In this document: piece after piece, positions 55,826-64,000 of the stretch
Layout of the letters: each line of letters starts with the position of its first letter
Numbering within the stretch: the first letter of the stretch is position 1
Assembly (NCBI RefSeq): GCF_030344915.1
Contig: NZ_CP128233.1
Location: 434,001-498,000, forward strand
Direction: 5' to 3'
Length of the DNA: 64,000 bases
Source: Neopusillimonas aromaticivorans
Lineage (GTDB): Bacteria; Pseudomonadota; Gammaproteobacteria; Burkholderiales; Burkholderiaceae_B
Made by a program: the position numbers and the translations under genes
Notes under the pieces: model-generated
What the model saw: the letters and a program-made list of their open reading frames with translations, nothing else
Told to the model about the DNA's origin: nothing
The model's database searches: none

Positions 55826-57282
55826 ATGAATTCATTTGAAACGATATTCGCAGACTACTGGCCGCACATTGCATTTGCGCTGAGCCTGCTGATTGGCGCC
55901 ATTGCCGCAGTTCACGCGGCCATGACCAAAACCGATGTCCGTGCCGCCATTGGCTGGGTTGGCGTAATCATGCTTTCCCCATTCTTCGGCGCCTTGATCT
56001 ACATCATTGCCGGGATCAACCGCATTCGCAAGGACCAGGTCTCACAACAGCGGGATGCCTCATTGCGCGACTACGCCGATGTTGACCTGCCCGCCTTGAC
56101 GGACGTGGTGCCCTGGTCGGCGCCGCAGTTTGCCTCATTGCACACACTGGGTGACTGCGTCAGCCATTTTGCATTGCACCAGGGCAACCAGATTGACATC
56201 CTGAGTGGTGGCGACGAGACCTACCCCGCCATGATTGCAGCCATCGACGCCGCGAGCCGTTCCATCGCGCTGCAATCGTATATTTTCGATAATGATACCG
56301 AGGGTCTGAAAGTGGCAGAGGCGCTTGCGCGTGCCCAGGAGCGGGGTGTCCAGATCCGGGTGCTGATCGATGCGGTTGGCGTCAAATATTCACGCCCGCC
56401 CATTACCCGTCAGCTGCGCAAGCGGGGTATCCGCACGGCCTTGTTCATGACGAACCCGCTGGGGCTGCGCATGCCGTATGCCAACTTGCGCAGCCACCGG
56501 AAAATTCTGGTGGTGGACGGCAAGGTCGGCTTTACCGGCGGCATGAATATCCGGGAAGAGTTTGTCCGCAAGTCACCTGAGACAGATCCCGACCGTGACA
56601 CTCACTTCCGTTTTGAAGGACCGGTTGTGCAGCAGCTGATGTCCGTCTTTGCACATGACTGGAAATTCACCACCCGCGAAACCCTGCCCTACGACATCTG
56701 GTGCTCGCAAGACTGGTCTGCCATCCCCCGAACTCGGTGCCTGCACGCGGCATTCGTTCGGGCCCGGACCGCAGCGTGGGCAGCAACCACAGCATGCTGC
56801 TGGGGGCGTTTGCCGTCGCCCAGCAGCATATCCGTATCCAGTCGCCATATTTCTTGCCGGATGCCGCGTTGCTCGGAGCAATCAACACCGCAGCTCGCCG
56901 GGGCATCAGAGTTGATATCGTGATCCCGGGCAAAAACAACCTTAAGCTGGTCAACTACGCCATGATGGCCCAGATTGACCAGGTGATCCGCAGCGGCTGT
57001 CGCGTCTGGGTGTGCCAGGGCACATTCAATCACTCGAAGCTGATCACCATTGATAATGCCTGGTCCTATATCGGGTCATCGAATCTCGACCCTCGAAGCT
57101 TGCGTCTTAACTTTGAGTTTGATGTCGAAATCTATAGCCATGACATAGCCAAACGGCTTTCAGCCATGGTCGATTCAGAAATCAATACCAGCAAGGCCCT
57201 GACACTTGAACAACTGTCAGGCATTCCCTTCATGAAACGACTGCGTAACAAGGTTATCTGGCTGGCAAGCCCGTATCTTTGA
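55826..57282 (+). CDS. cls: Cardiolipin synthase (frameshift at 56725-56729)
   Basis: A phospholipase-D-type enzyme that joins phosphatidylglycerol to make cardiolipin. Two N-terminal membrane helices precede two HKD motifs: SHRKILVVDGKVGFTGGMN and NHSKLITIDNAWSYIGSSN. One C is missing in the C5 run 56725-56729; repair gives IPPNSVPARGIRSGPDRS and 485 residues. The start at 55826 is chosen since MNSFETIFADYWPHIAFAL fits the family. Confidence 0.92.
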
Positions 57283-57463
57283 ACGTGACAACCACCTTGC
57301 CCCGTACTTCACGACGTGCCAGGCGCTGCAAGCCCTGAACAGCATCTTCAAGACGGATACGCTCGCTGATGACGGGTGCCAAGCGCCAGGCATCGACCAC
57401 ACACGACTCTGCCAGTTGCAAGTCGTCAAGTGGCCCGAACTGCCGGCATACCAACGCCTTCAT
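57254..57463 (-). pseudogene. Internally deleted quinone oxidoreductase remnant
   Basis: The N-terminal 19 residues (MKALVCRQFGPLDDLQLAE) match zinc-free alcohol dehydrogenase-type quinone reductases. They join directly to the C-terminal 45 residues (LAPVISERIRLEDAVQGLQ, then REVRGKVVVTF). The NADPH-binding core of about 260 residues is absent. Its ATG overlaps the bioD stop (ATGA), so it was the next gene of the operon. A real deletion or an assembly collapse are both possible. Confidence 0.65.
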
Positions 57464-58193
57464 TCTGACGCGGGCATGGCGCCAGGCCAGCCTTCGAGAC
57501 GGCTGAAATCAAGATGGTTGGCGGCAATGGCAGGGTCAGGATCCACCAGCCGGGGGATGCAACCCAGATACGGAGCCGGCAAACGCCCGTTCAGCGCCTG
57601 AATGTTTTCATTGAAACAGGGCATGTCTGGGTCAACGGTATTGGCCACCCAGCCCGCCAGACGCAAGCCACGGGCCTGGACGGCCTGGGCCGTCAGAACC
57701 GCATGACTGATACACCCCAGCCGCATGCCCACCACCAGCACGACCGGCAACGCCAGCGCTTGCGCCACATCGGCCAGATCCTCGGTTTCTGAAATCGGCA
57801 CGCAAAAGCCACCTGCCCCTTCGACCACAACAGCCTGGGCCTGCAACTGGATCTGCGCAAACGCCTCAAGAATGACGCGGGAAGTCATGGTGATACCGGC
57901 GTTACGCGCAGCGATATGCGGCGCAACAGGCTCATCGAACAGATACGGCACAACCCGGTTACGATCAAGGCTTGTATTCACCTGCGACAACAGGATTTCA
58001 ACATCCTCGTTGCAACGACGCCCGTCGATCTGCTGCGTACCGGCAGCCACCGGTTTCATGGCAGCAACACGCACCCCTGCTTCGCCAGCCCATGCACCAG
58101 CGCTGCGGCGACCAGGGTTTTTCCAATTTCGGTATCGGTACCTGTCACAAAACAGGCAAAAGGTGCTTGTGCGTCAGAGATAGGCGTCATCAT
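57460..58193 (-). CDS. bioD: Dethiobiotin synthetase (frameshift at 58074-58077)
   Basis: Closes the ureido ring of dethiobiotin. P-loop GTDTEIGKT lies near residues 16-24, and EGAGGFCVPIS is the second ATP-site motif. One missing base splits it; repair gives AKQGVRVAAMKPVAAG and 244 residues. The start is 58193 or 58190. It overlaps the bioF end by 20 bases. Confidence 0.9.
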
Positions 58194-59377
58194 CAATCTC
58201 GCGTTCAGCACGGTTAATGGCTCGGCCCAGGCGGAACACATCGTCTGGCGTGTGGGCCGCGCTGACCGTAATGCGCAGACGAGCGGTATCGGGGGGAACA
58301 GTAGGAGGACGAATGGCTGGCACCCACAACCCCTGGTGCATCAAGAAACCCGCCACCTTGGTCACATCGTTGTTGGACCCGATGATGACAGGCTGTATGG
58401 CCGTATCAGAGTCGGGCACCCCCACTTTTGCAGATAAATGGACTCGGCCAGATGCCGGCAATTCGTCCGCAGGCGTTCCCGTCGATCAGCACCCTCATCA
58501 CCGGTGATGATATCGAGACTGGCCAGTAGCGCATGGGCCAGTGCGGGTGACGAAGCCGTCGTATAGATGTAGGCACGCGCCCGTTGCACCAGCCACTCAA
58601 TAACCTGGTCATGCGCGACGACAAATGCCCCGGACACACCGGCGGCCTTGCCCAGCGTACCCATGTAAATAATGCGTGGCGAACCTAACGCAAGGTGCTC
58701 GAGCGCCCCCAAACCGCGCTCGCCCAGCACACCAAAGCCATGCGCATCATCGATCACGAGCGCGGCATCGTACTGCTGTGCCAGCCGGTCAAGCTCAGCC
58801 AGAGGCGCAAGGTTGCCGTCCATGCTGAACACGCTGTCGGTCACAATAATCCGTGTAGGCGCCGTGCTGGCCGCAAGCAAGGTTTCCAGGTGCTGAACAT
58901 CGTTATGCGGGTAGACGCTGACGCGAGCCCTGGCCATGCGCATGCCGTCAATCAACGACGCATGATTCAGACGTTCAGAAAAAATTCGACCTCATCGTCC
59001 AACTGGGCCAGTGCCGTCAGCAATGACACATTGGCCATATAACCTGTGCTGAAGTACAGCGCCCGTGCCCCGGGCACCCAAGGCGCGTACAACCCGGCCA
59101 GCCTGTCTTCAAGCTCGGCATGTGCACGGGTGTGGCCACTGATCAGGTGCGAGGCGCCACTGCCTGCCCCATACCGCAGCGCACCGTCTTGCAAGGCCTG
59201 TACGACGGCAGGATGAGCGGCCAGCCCCAGATAATCATTGCTGCAAAAGGCCAGCAATTCGCGATCATTGACCCGTACCCGGCGCCCCCAAGGCGATTCA
59301 ACCACCTTCAGGTGACGACGCAGCCCAGCCGTATCGATGTGTTCAAGCCCTTTCGCAACCTGCTCAAGCCATTTCAT
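58174..59377 (-). CDS. bioF: 8-amino-7-oxononanoate synthase (two frameshifts)
   Basis: Makes KAPA from pimeloyl-ACP and alanine with pyridoxal phosphate. The conserved parts are FCSNDYLGLAAHP, GSGASHLISGH, VIDDAHGFGVLGERG and MGTLGKAAG, which holds the cofactor Lys. Missing bases at 58979-58984 (A run) and 58419-58423 break the frame; repair gives FFSERLNHASLIDG and 401 residues. It overlaps bioD and bioA by a few bases. Confidence 0.92.
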
Positions 59378-60722
59378 CGCAACGTCGCCAGAACTTGACT
59401 CAAAACCGCAAAAACCGCGTCACCCAGAAACCGGATATGGGCGTCATCAAGAATATACGGGGGCATGAGATAAACCGTTGTGCCGATCGGGCGCATCAAC
59501 ACACCGTACGACAACCCGACTGTGAAAAACGTTTTTGAGAATTCCCTGGCGTAGTGAGGATCATCGAAATGCACATCGAACGCCCAGATCATGCCGCACT
59601 GCCTGAAATGACGAACACGCGGATGCGCCGCCACGAGCGCCAGTGCCTGTGACAGCTGGGCCGCCTTGGTTTTGTTAGCGGCCAGAACATCATCTTGCTC
59701 GAAGATATCCAGCGTGGCCAGGGCCGCCCGACACGCCAGCGGATTACCCGTATACGAATGCGAATGCAAAAAACCACGCGCCGTTTCCGCGCTGTAAAAC
59801 GCCTGGAAGACCTCATCGGTGGTCATCACCAGCGACAAAGGTAAATACCCCCGCTGATCCCTTTGGACAAGGTCAGGAAATCGGGCCAGATATTCGCCTG
59901 CTCGCAGGCAAAGAATGTACCTGTACGGCCACAGCCCACCGCTATTTCATCGGCAATCAGGTGCACCCCGAATTGGTCGCACAACTGCCGCAAACCGACC
60001 AGATAGCTGGCATCGTGCATCGCCATACCCGTGGCACACTGAACCAGAGGCTCGATAATGATGGCGGCAATCTGGCTGGCCTGGTTTTCAAACAAAATAC
60101 GAACCTGATCCAGCGCACGCGCCGCCACTGCCGCGGCATCTTCACCAGGCCGGGCATCGCGCGCATCGGGTGAAGCGACCACATGGGCGCTACCCAGCAA
60201 CGGCCCGTAGGCATCACGAAAAATGGCGACGTCGGTTACACCCAGCGCACCGATGGTTTCACCGTGATAACTGCCCTTCAGACAGACAAACGTCTTTTTC
60301 TCTGGCTGACCGGTGTTGCGCCAGTAATGAAAACTCATTTTCAGGGCGATTTCAACCGCAGAAGCGCCGTCAGAGGCGTAGAAACAATGTCCCAGACGCT
60401 CGCCTGTGAGGGCGGCCAATCGCTCGGACAATTGCACTACCGGCTCGTGGGTGAAGCCCGCAAGCATGGCATGTTCAAGATGGTCAAGCTGATCTTTGAT
60501 CGCCCCGTTGATACGGGGGTTGGCATGCCCGAACAGATTGACCCACCATGAACTGATGGCGTCCAGAAAACGACGCCCATCGTGGTCGAACAGCCACGGA
60601 CCCTGTCCGCGCGCCACGGGAACAAGCGGTACAGCCTCGTGGTGCTGCATCTGTGTGCACGGATGCCAGACACTGGCCAGACTGCGCGCAACCCAGTCAG
60701 CGTCCGCAGATTTGTGCGACAT
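59374..60722 (-). CDS. bioA: Adenosylmethionine-8-amino-7-oxononanoate aminotransferase (frameshift at 59848-59852)
   Basis: A PLP aminotransferase that makes DAPA from KAPA using S-adenosylmethionine as amine donor. VWHPCTQMQHHEAVPL, ISSWWVNLFGHANP, ADEIAVGCGRTGTFFACEQA and the Lys in LTLSKGISGG are typical. One base missing in the C5 run; repair gives KGISGGYLPLSLVMTTDEVF and 449 residues. It heads bioA-bioF-bioD, 14 bp after an alpha/beta hydrolase. Confidence 0.93.
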
Positions 60723-60736
60723 ACTGCAGCCCCTGT

Positions 60737-61603
60737 TTATTTGCCATTGATCGTATCGGCAATGACACGACTGTAGGGTGAAGCGATATCTGCCAGCACA
60801 TCAAGCACGGTAAAGTGGTGCGTGTCGGGCACCACATGATGGTCGGTGACGACATCACCCCATTGCTGGGCGATGGCTGCCGACTGCAGATGAAATTGCA
60901 AGGTTTCATGCTCACCAATAATGGTATGCACGCACGCACCGGCTCCGGGCCTGTAACCCGCTGGACTTAGCGCCTGAGCACGAGCAACATCAAGCGACAA
61001 CGCGTTATTGACACTGGAGGGCACCAGCGGAGGCAGGTCAAAAACACCACTGATCGCAAACACAAAACGGATAGGCGGCATACCCTGATTTTCAGGCGTG
61101 TCGGTGACCATCGATGAAACCAGATGGCCGCCGGCAGAATGCCCCATGATGGAAATTTGCTGCGTATCGACGCCAAAACGCACGGCATTGGCGTGCAGCC
61201 ATTTGATCGCATTACGCACCTCAACTACCATGTCTTCCATGCGTGCCTGCGGCGCCAGCGAATAATTGATTACCGCCACATGAATGCCCGCCGTCACATA
61301 CGGTTCAGCGATAAATCCGACATCACTTTTGTCACCGCTTTGCCAATAGCCGCCATGCACGAACACCAGGAGCGGCGCAATAGCCCGGTCTGCCTTGTAA
61401 AAATCAAGGTTCTGCAACGGCTGATCGCCATAGGCAATGTCGCGTTCCGGCTGCAGGCGGGCCATCAGCGTTGCACTTTTATCTTGCCAACCTTTGGCGA
61501 CTTCCGGAAAATCGGGGAACGCCGCACGCAGGTTGTAACCTTTTTCGCTGAGCGCCTCGGGACAGATGACACGACCCTTCGACAGGCCATTGAAACTGGG
61601 CAT
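60737..61603 (-). CDS. Alpha/beta hydrolase of the hormone-sensitive-lipase/arylformamidase group
   Basis: 288 residues, intact. The oxyanion motif HGGYW (83-87) and nucleophile Ser156 in MGHSAGGH are clear; the His near the end lies in DTHHFTVLD. The closest family I recognise is kynurenine formamidase-like hydrolases. It sits directly upstream of bioA on the same strand, so it may be co-transcribed with the biotin genes and could free pimeloyl-ACP methyl ester, as BioH-type esterases do; that is only context. Confidence 0.82.
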   Translation of the reverse strand: MPSFNGLSKGRVICPEALSEKGYNLRAAFPDFPEVAKGWQDKSATLMARLQPERDIAYGDQPLQNLDFYKADRAIAPLLVFVHGGYWQSGDKSDVGFIAEPYVTAGIHVAVINYSLAPQARMEDMVVEVRNAIKWLHANAVRFGVDTQQISIMGHSAGGHLVSSMVTDTPENQGMPPIRFVFAISGVFDLPPLVPSSVNNALSLDVARAQALSPAGYRPGAGACVHTIIGEHETLQFHLQSAAIAQQWGDVVTDHHVVPDTHHFTVLDVLADIASPYSRVIADTINGK

Positions 61604-61731
61604 TTTTTGGAGTCTCCGCTGGTGGTATGAACGTCGAAGATTCTAGCATGCAGGTCTGCGCCGAACGCCGCACCAACCCGGCCTCGACAGACCGTGGCAC
61701 CACCCGTGATAACGTTGGCAACCTCACTACC

Positions 61732-63690
61732 ATGCATCTATTTCTGGCTCAAACCATTGCCGCACTTCGAATGGCCCTGCTCTGTTCGACGGCGATTGGA
61801 CTGACACTGCTGCTGGCGACATCTGCCCGGGCCCAGCAGCAGCTCGGCCCCGACCTCCCTTTTCAATGGTATGAGGATCACACGGCTGCGGCCGATCTGG
61901 ATGCTTTCCTGAAACTGCCGCCCGAGGCATTAACCTGGGCAGAACGTCCGGTATCACTGGGCTATACCCGGTCGGCGCTCTGGATCAAGACCTTCATCCC
62001 GTCTACCCGGCTCGCGACAACAGGCAACTGGTTGTCGGTCGGGCCCGCCTTCATTGACGACATTACTCTTTATGTCCGCCCTCACGGGACTGAAGGCGAT
62101 TGGCAGCGAAAAGACTCGGGTGACTTATGGCCCGGCTCACGCAGTGAGCTCGATTACCGGATACCCACGTTTGCGCTTCCTGACCTGGAGCCGGGCAGCG
62201 CCGGACTCGACCTGATCATACGGGCGGAGAGTTCCAGCGCCTTGCTGATCCGGGCAAGTGTGCTTGATGACCTGGGGCTGCTGGAACACACGACACGCAG
62301 CACAGGCTTCTGGAGTTTCTACTTTGGGCTGGCCGCAATTTCGTTATGCCTGGCCATCTTGCTAGCCATCGCGATCAACCAGCGGTTTTTGTGGGCCATT
62401 TGCGCATTTTCGCTGACCTATGTGCTGGTTGCCTGCATCGAAGGCTTCGTTTCATGGATGATGGCCCCTGGCTGCCCAACCTTCAGCACTACCTGACCAG
62501 CATTTTCAGTCTGATCAGTTTTGCGGCACTGCTATGGCTATGGGCTGAGGCCCTGAATCTGGCTTTGCGCTGGCCTCTGCTGTACCGGCTGACCCTGGGC
62601 TGCGCTGTGCTGATTGCTTCTTTGGTGCTGCTGATCCCGTTAAACCGTTACGGAACAGCCGTGAGCCTCAGAACCGGACTGTTTGCCATTGGCACCCTGA
62701 TGCTGACGGGTGGCTCTGTACTGTTGTGGTTTCGCCGAAAGCTGTCGGGTACCGGCCTGGCACTTGGCCTGGTGCCACTGGCCTATGTTGCATCGGGCGT
62801 TGGGGCTCAACTTGCGCTCTCGGGCGCCATTGCGTACTACCAGCAGCTTTACATCGTCTGGCAATATCTGCTGATTCTCAATATCCTGGTAGTGCTGGCG
62901 CTGGCCGTAAAGCGGGTACGCGATGCAAACCGCGAAAATCAAAGCCGGCGCCTGCTGGCCCACGAACTGCGCACCGAACGTGAGGCCAGCTTTCACCAAC
63001 GTCAGTTCATCGGGCTTGTCGCGCATGAATTCCGCACACCACTGGCGGTCATATCCAGCGCTTTGCAAAACCTGCAAACGCAGGGGCTTTCCGAAACGCA
63101 ACGCGATGAACGCTATGAAAAAATCCAGCGTGCCGCTCAACGTCTTACGCAGCTGACCGATAACTGCCTGGCCGACTCGCGACTGTCAGCAACCCACCTG
63201 CGGATCGAACGTCAACCTGCCGACCTGATCGAACTGATCCGATCCACCCTTGAGCCTGTTGACAACAGCACGGAAAATACTGTGGTAGTCACCATCAATG
63301 GCCGACCGGTAAACGACTGGCCTCGTCCCCGTATCATGGACATCGATGCCGCCCTGATACGTATCGCCCTTTCAAATCTGATCGACAATGCGCTGAAGTA
63401 CGCTCCGGCAAGCGCCATCACCGTTGACCTGGCTGTTTCGCCAGAACGAGTCACTCTCAGTGTGTGTGACCATGGCCCCGGCATTCCGCCAGGTGAGGCG
63501 ACCACAATCTTCGAACGTTACCGGCGCGTTGAACGCCCGGGGCGCCGCCAGCCCGGCACAGGCCTCGGGCTGTATATTGCCCGCGAAATCGCCAGTGGCC
63601 CACGGCGGCAGCCTGACCTTGCGCCCCAACCAGCCTCACGGCTGCTGCTTTGAACTGAGCGTACCCACTCCCCCGGACTCTGAAACTGCC
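61732..63690 (+). CDS. 7TMR-DISM-type sensor histidine kinase (two frameshifts)
   Basis: A membrane sensor. A signal peptide (ALLCSTAIGLTLLLATSARA) and a periplasmic 7TMR-DISMED2-like domain (about residues 40-190) are followed by seven membrane helices and HisKA with the phospho-His in VAHEFRTPLAVIS. The ATPase has NLIDNALKYAP, DHGPGIPPGE and GTGLGLYIAREIA. A missing C at 62465-62468 and an extra G near 63597-63598 are needed for a full frame (ASAHGGSLTL). The region then runs in frame into the response regulator with no stop, so the exact end is uncertain. Ligand unknown. Confidence 0.82.
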
Positions 63691-64000
63691 ATGACATCAA
63701 CTGCCCGCATTGCCATCATTGAAGACAACGAAGATCTGCTGGAAGAACTGATGTTTTTTCTGCAATCAAGAGGTTACCCGGTCTGGGGGAAGCGCAGTGC
63801 AGAGGCGTTCTGGAAACATTTGCATCGCCACCCCGCAGACATTGTCCTGATCGATATCGGACTGCCCGGCGAGGACGGTTTCAGCGTTGTCGAATATCTG
63901 AAAAGCCTGGGACGCTATGGACTTGTTGTCCTGACGGCTCGCGGCGGGATGCATGACAAGCTGCGGGGCCTGAACCTTGGGGCCGACCAGTACCTGGTCA
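63691..64000 (+). CDS. Response regulator, receiver domain (partial, cut by window end)
   Basis: The receiver begins with IIEDNEDLLEELMFFL, carries the phospho-Asp in IVLIDIGLPGEDGF, and has the Thr switch in VVLTARGG, then KLRGLNLGADQYLV. It is presumably an OmpR-type partner of the kinase just upstream. The DNA-binding part lies beyond the window. Confidence 0.85.
   Translation, partial: MTSTARIAIIEDNEDLLEELMFFLQSRGYPVWGKRSAEAFWKHLHRHPADIVLIDIGLPGEDGFSVVEYLKSLGRYGLVVLTARGGMHDKLRGLNLGADQYLV

Noticed and set aside
1..64000. CRISPR array, insertion sequence or rRNA operon
   Set aside because: No regularly spaced repeats, no transposase and no rRNA sequence were found. The boxA at 3397 resembles an rRNA leader but no 16S follows.

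Overview
The window looks like a chromosomal piece of a betaproteobacterium of the order Burkholderiales, most likely family Alcaligenaceae (Bordetella, Pusillimonas or Castellaniella type). This rests on gene content and order (cysS-alkA-accA-tilS-lysC-tRNA-Ser, mutS-roxA, dapA-bamC, bioA-bioF-bioD, the vanA-vanB cluster) and on protein style; no 16S gene is present, so the placement is inference.

Region 1 (1-16402) is the right half of a lambdoid-type prophage cut by the window start. It is a mirror-image lambda map. A leftward arm carries cro, a small membrane protein and a cII-like gene. A rightward arm carries cI, then a promoter with repressor operators, a boxA and a structured untranslated leader, then a recombination module (Fe-S PD-(D/E)XK exonuclease, RecT annealase, SbcC-like ATPase), a solitary C5-cytosine methyltransferase, many small accessory genes, an excisionase-like gene and a tyrosine integrase. 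The integrase gene runs into the 3' end of tRNA-Ser(GCT), the attachment site.

Region 2 (16403-44872) is backbone: lysC, tilS, accA, an AlkA-type glycosylase and cysS on the minus strand; a TPR protein, ppiB and lpxH on the plus strand; then uppP, a TerC/CorC membrane protein, suhB, trmJ and mscS. A gap with paired DnaA-box-like sites follows. Next is a vanillate O-demethylase cluster (marR, vanA, vanB) followed by a complete Liv-type ABC permease/ATPase set without a binding protein. Then come mutS, roxA, bamC, dapA, a site-2 protease, a YciO-family gene and a membrane-anchored nuclease.

Region 3 (44873-55664) is a 10.8-kb genomic island in tRNA-His, bounded by 47-bp direct repeats of the 3' part of the tRNA. 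It carries one co-directional cluster: a Tat-exported molybdenum hydroxylase large subunit, its [2Fe-2S] subunit and a tri-haem cytochrome c; two Tat-exported GH1 glycosidases; an outer-membrane MetA-type channel; and an AraC regulator. Its integrase is a degenerate remnant. I propose a periplasmic pathway that cleaves an imported (aryl) beta-glycoside and oxidises the released aldehyde or N-heterocycle, with electrons passing to cytochrome c. An aromatic acid product such as vanillate could then enter the VanAB route in region 2. This is inference.

Region 4 (55665-64000) is backbone: a cardiolipin synthase, an internally deleted quinone oxidoreductase, bioD-bioF-bioA, an alpha/beta hydrolase, and a 7TMR-DISM-like histidine kinase with the start of its response regulator.

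More than thirty protein-coding genes, including essential ones (cysS, lysC, accessory and island genes alike), are broken by single-base indels, nearly always a missing base in a mononucleotide run. Restoring one base per break gives full-length proteins. I therefore treat these as sequence errors and describe the repaired genes, giving the break positions.
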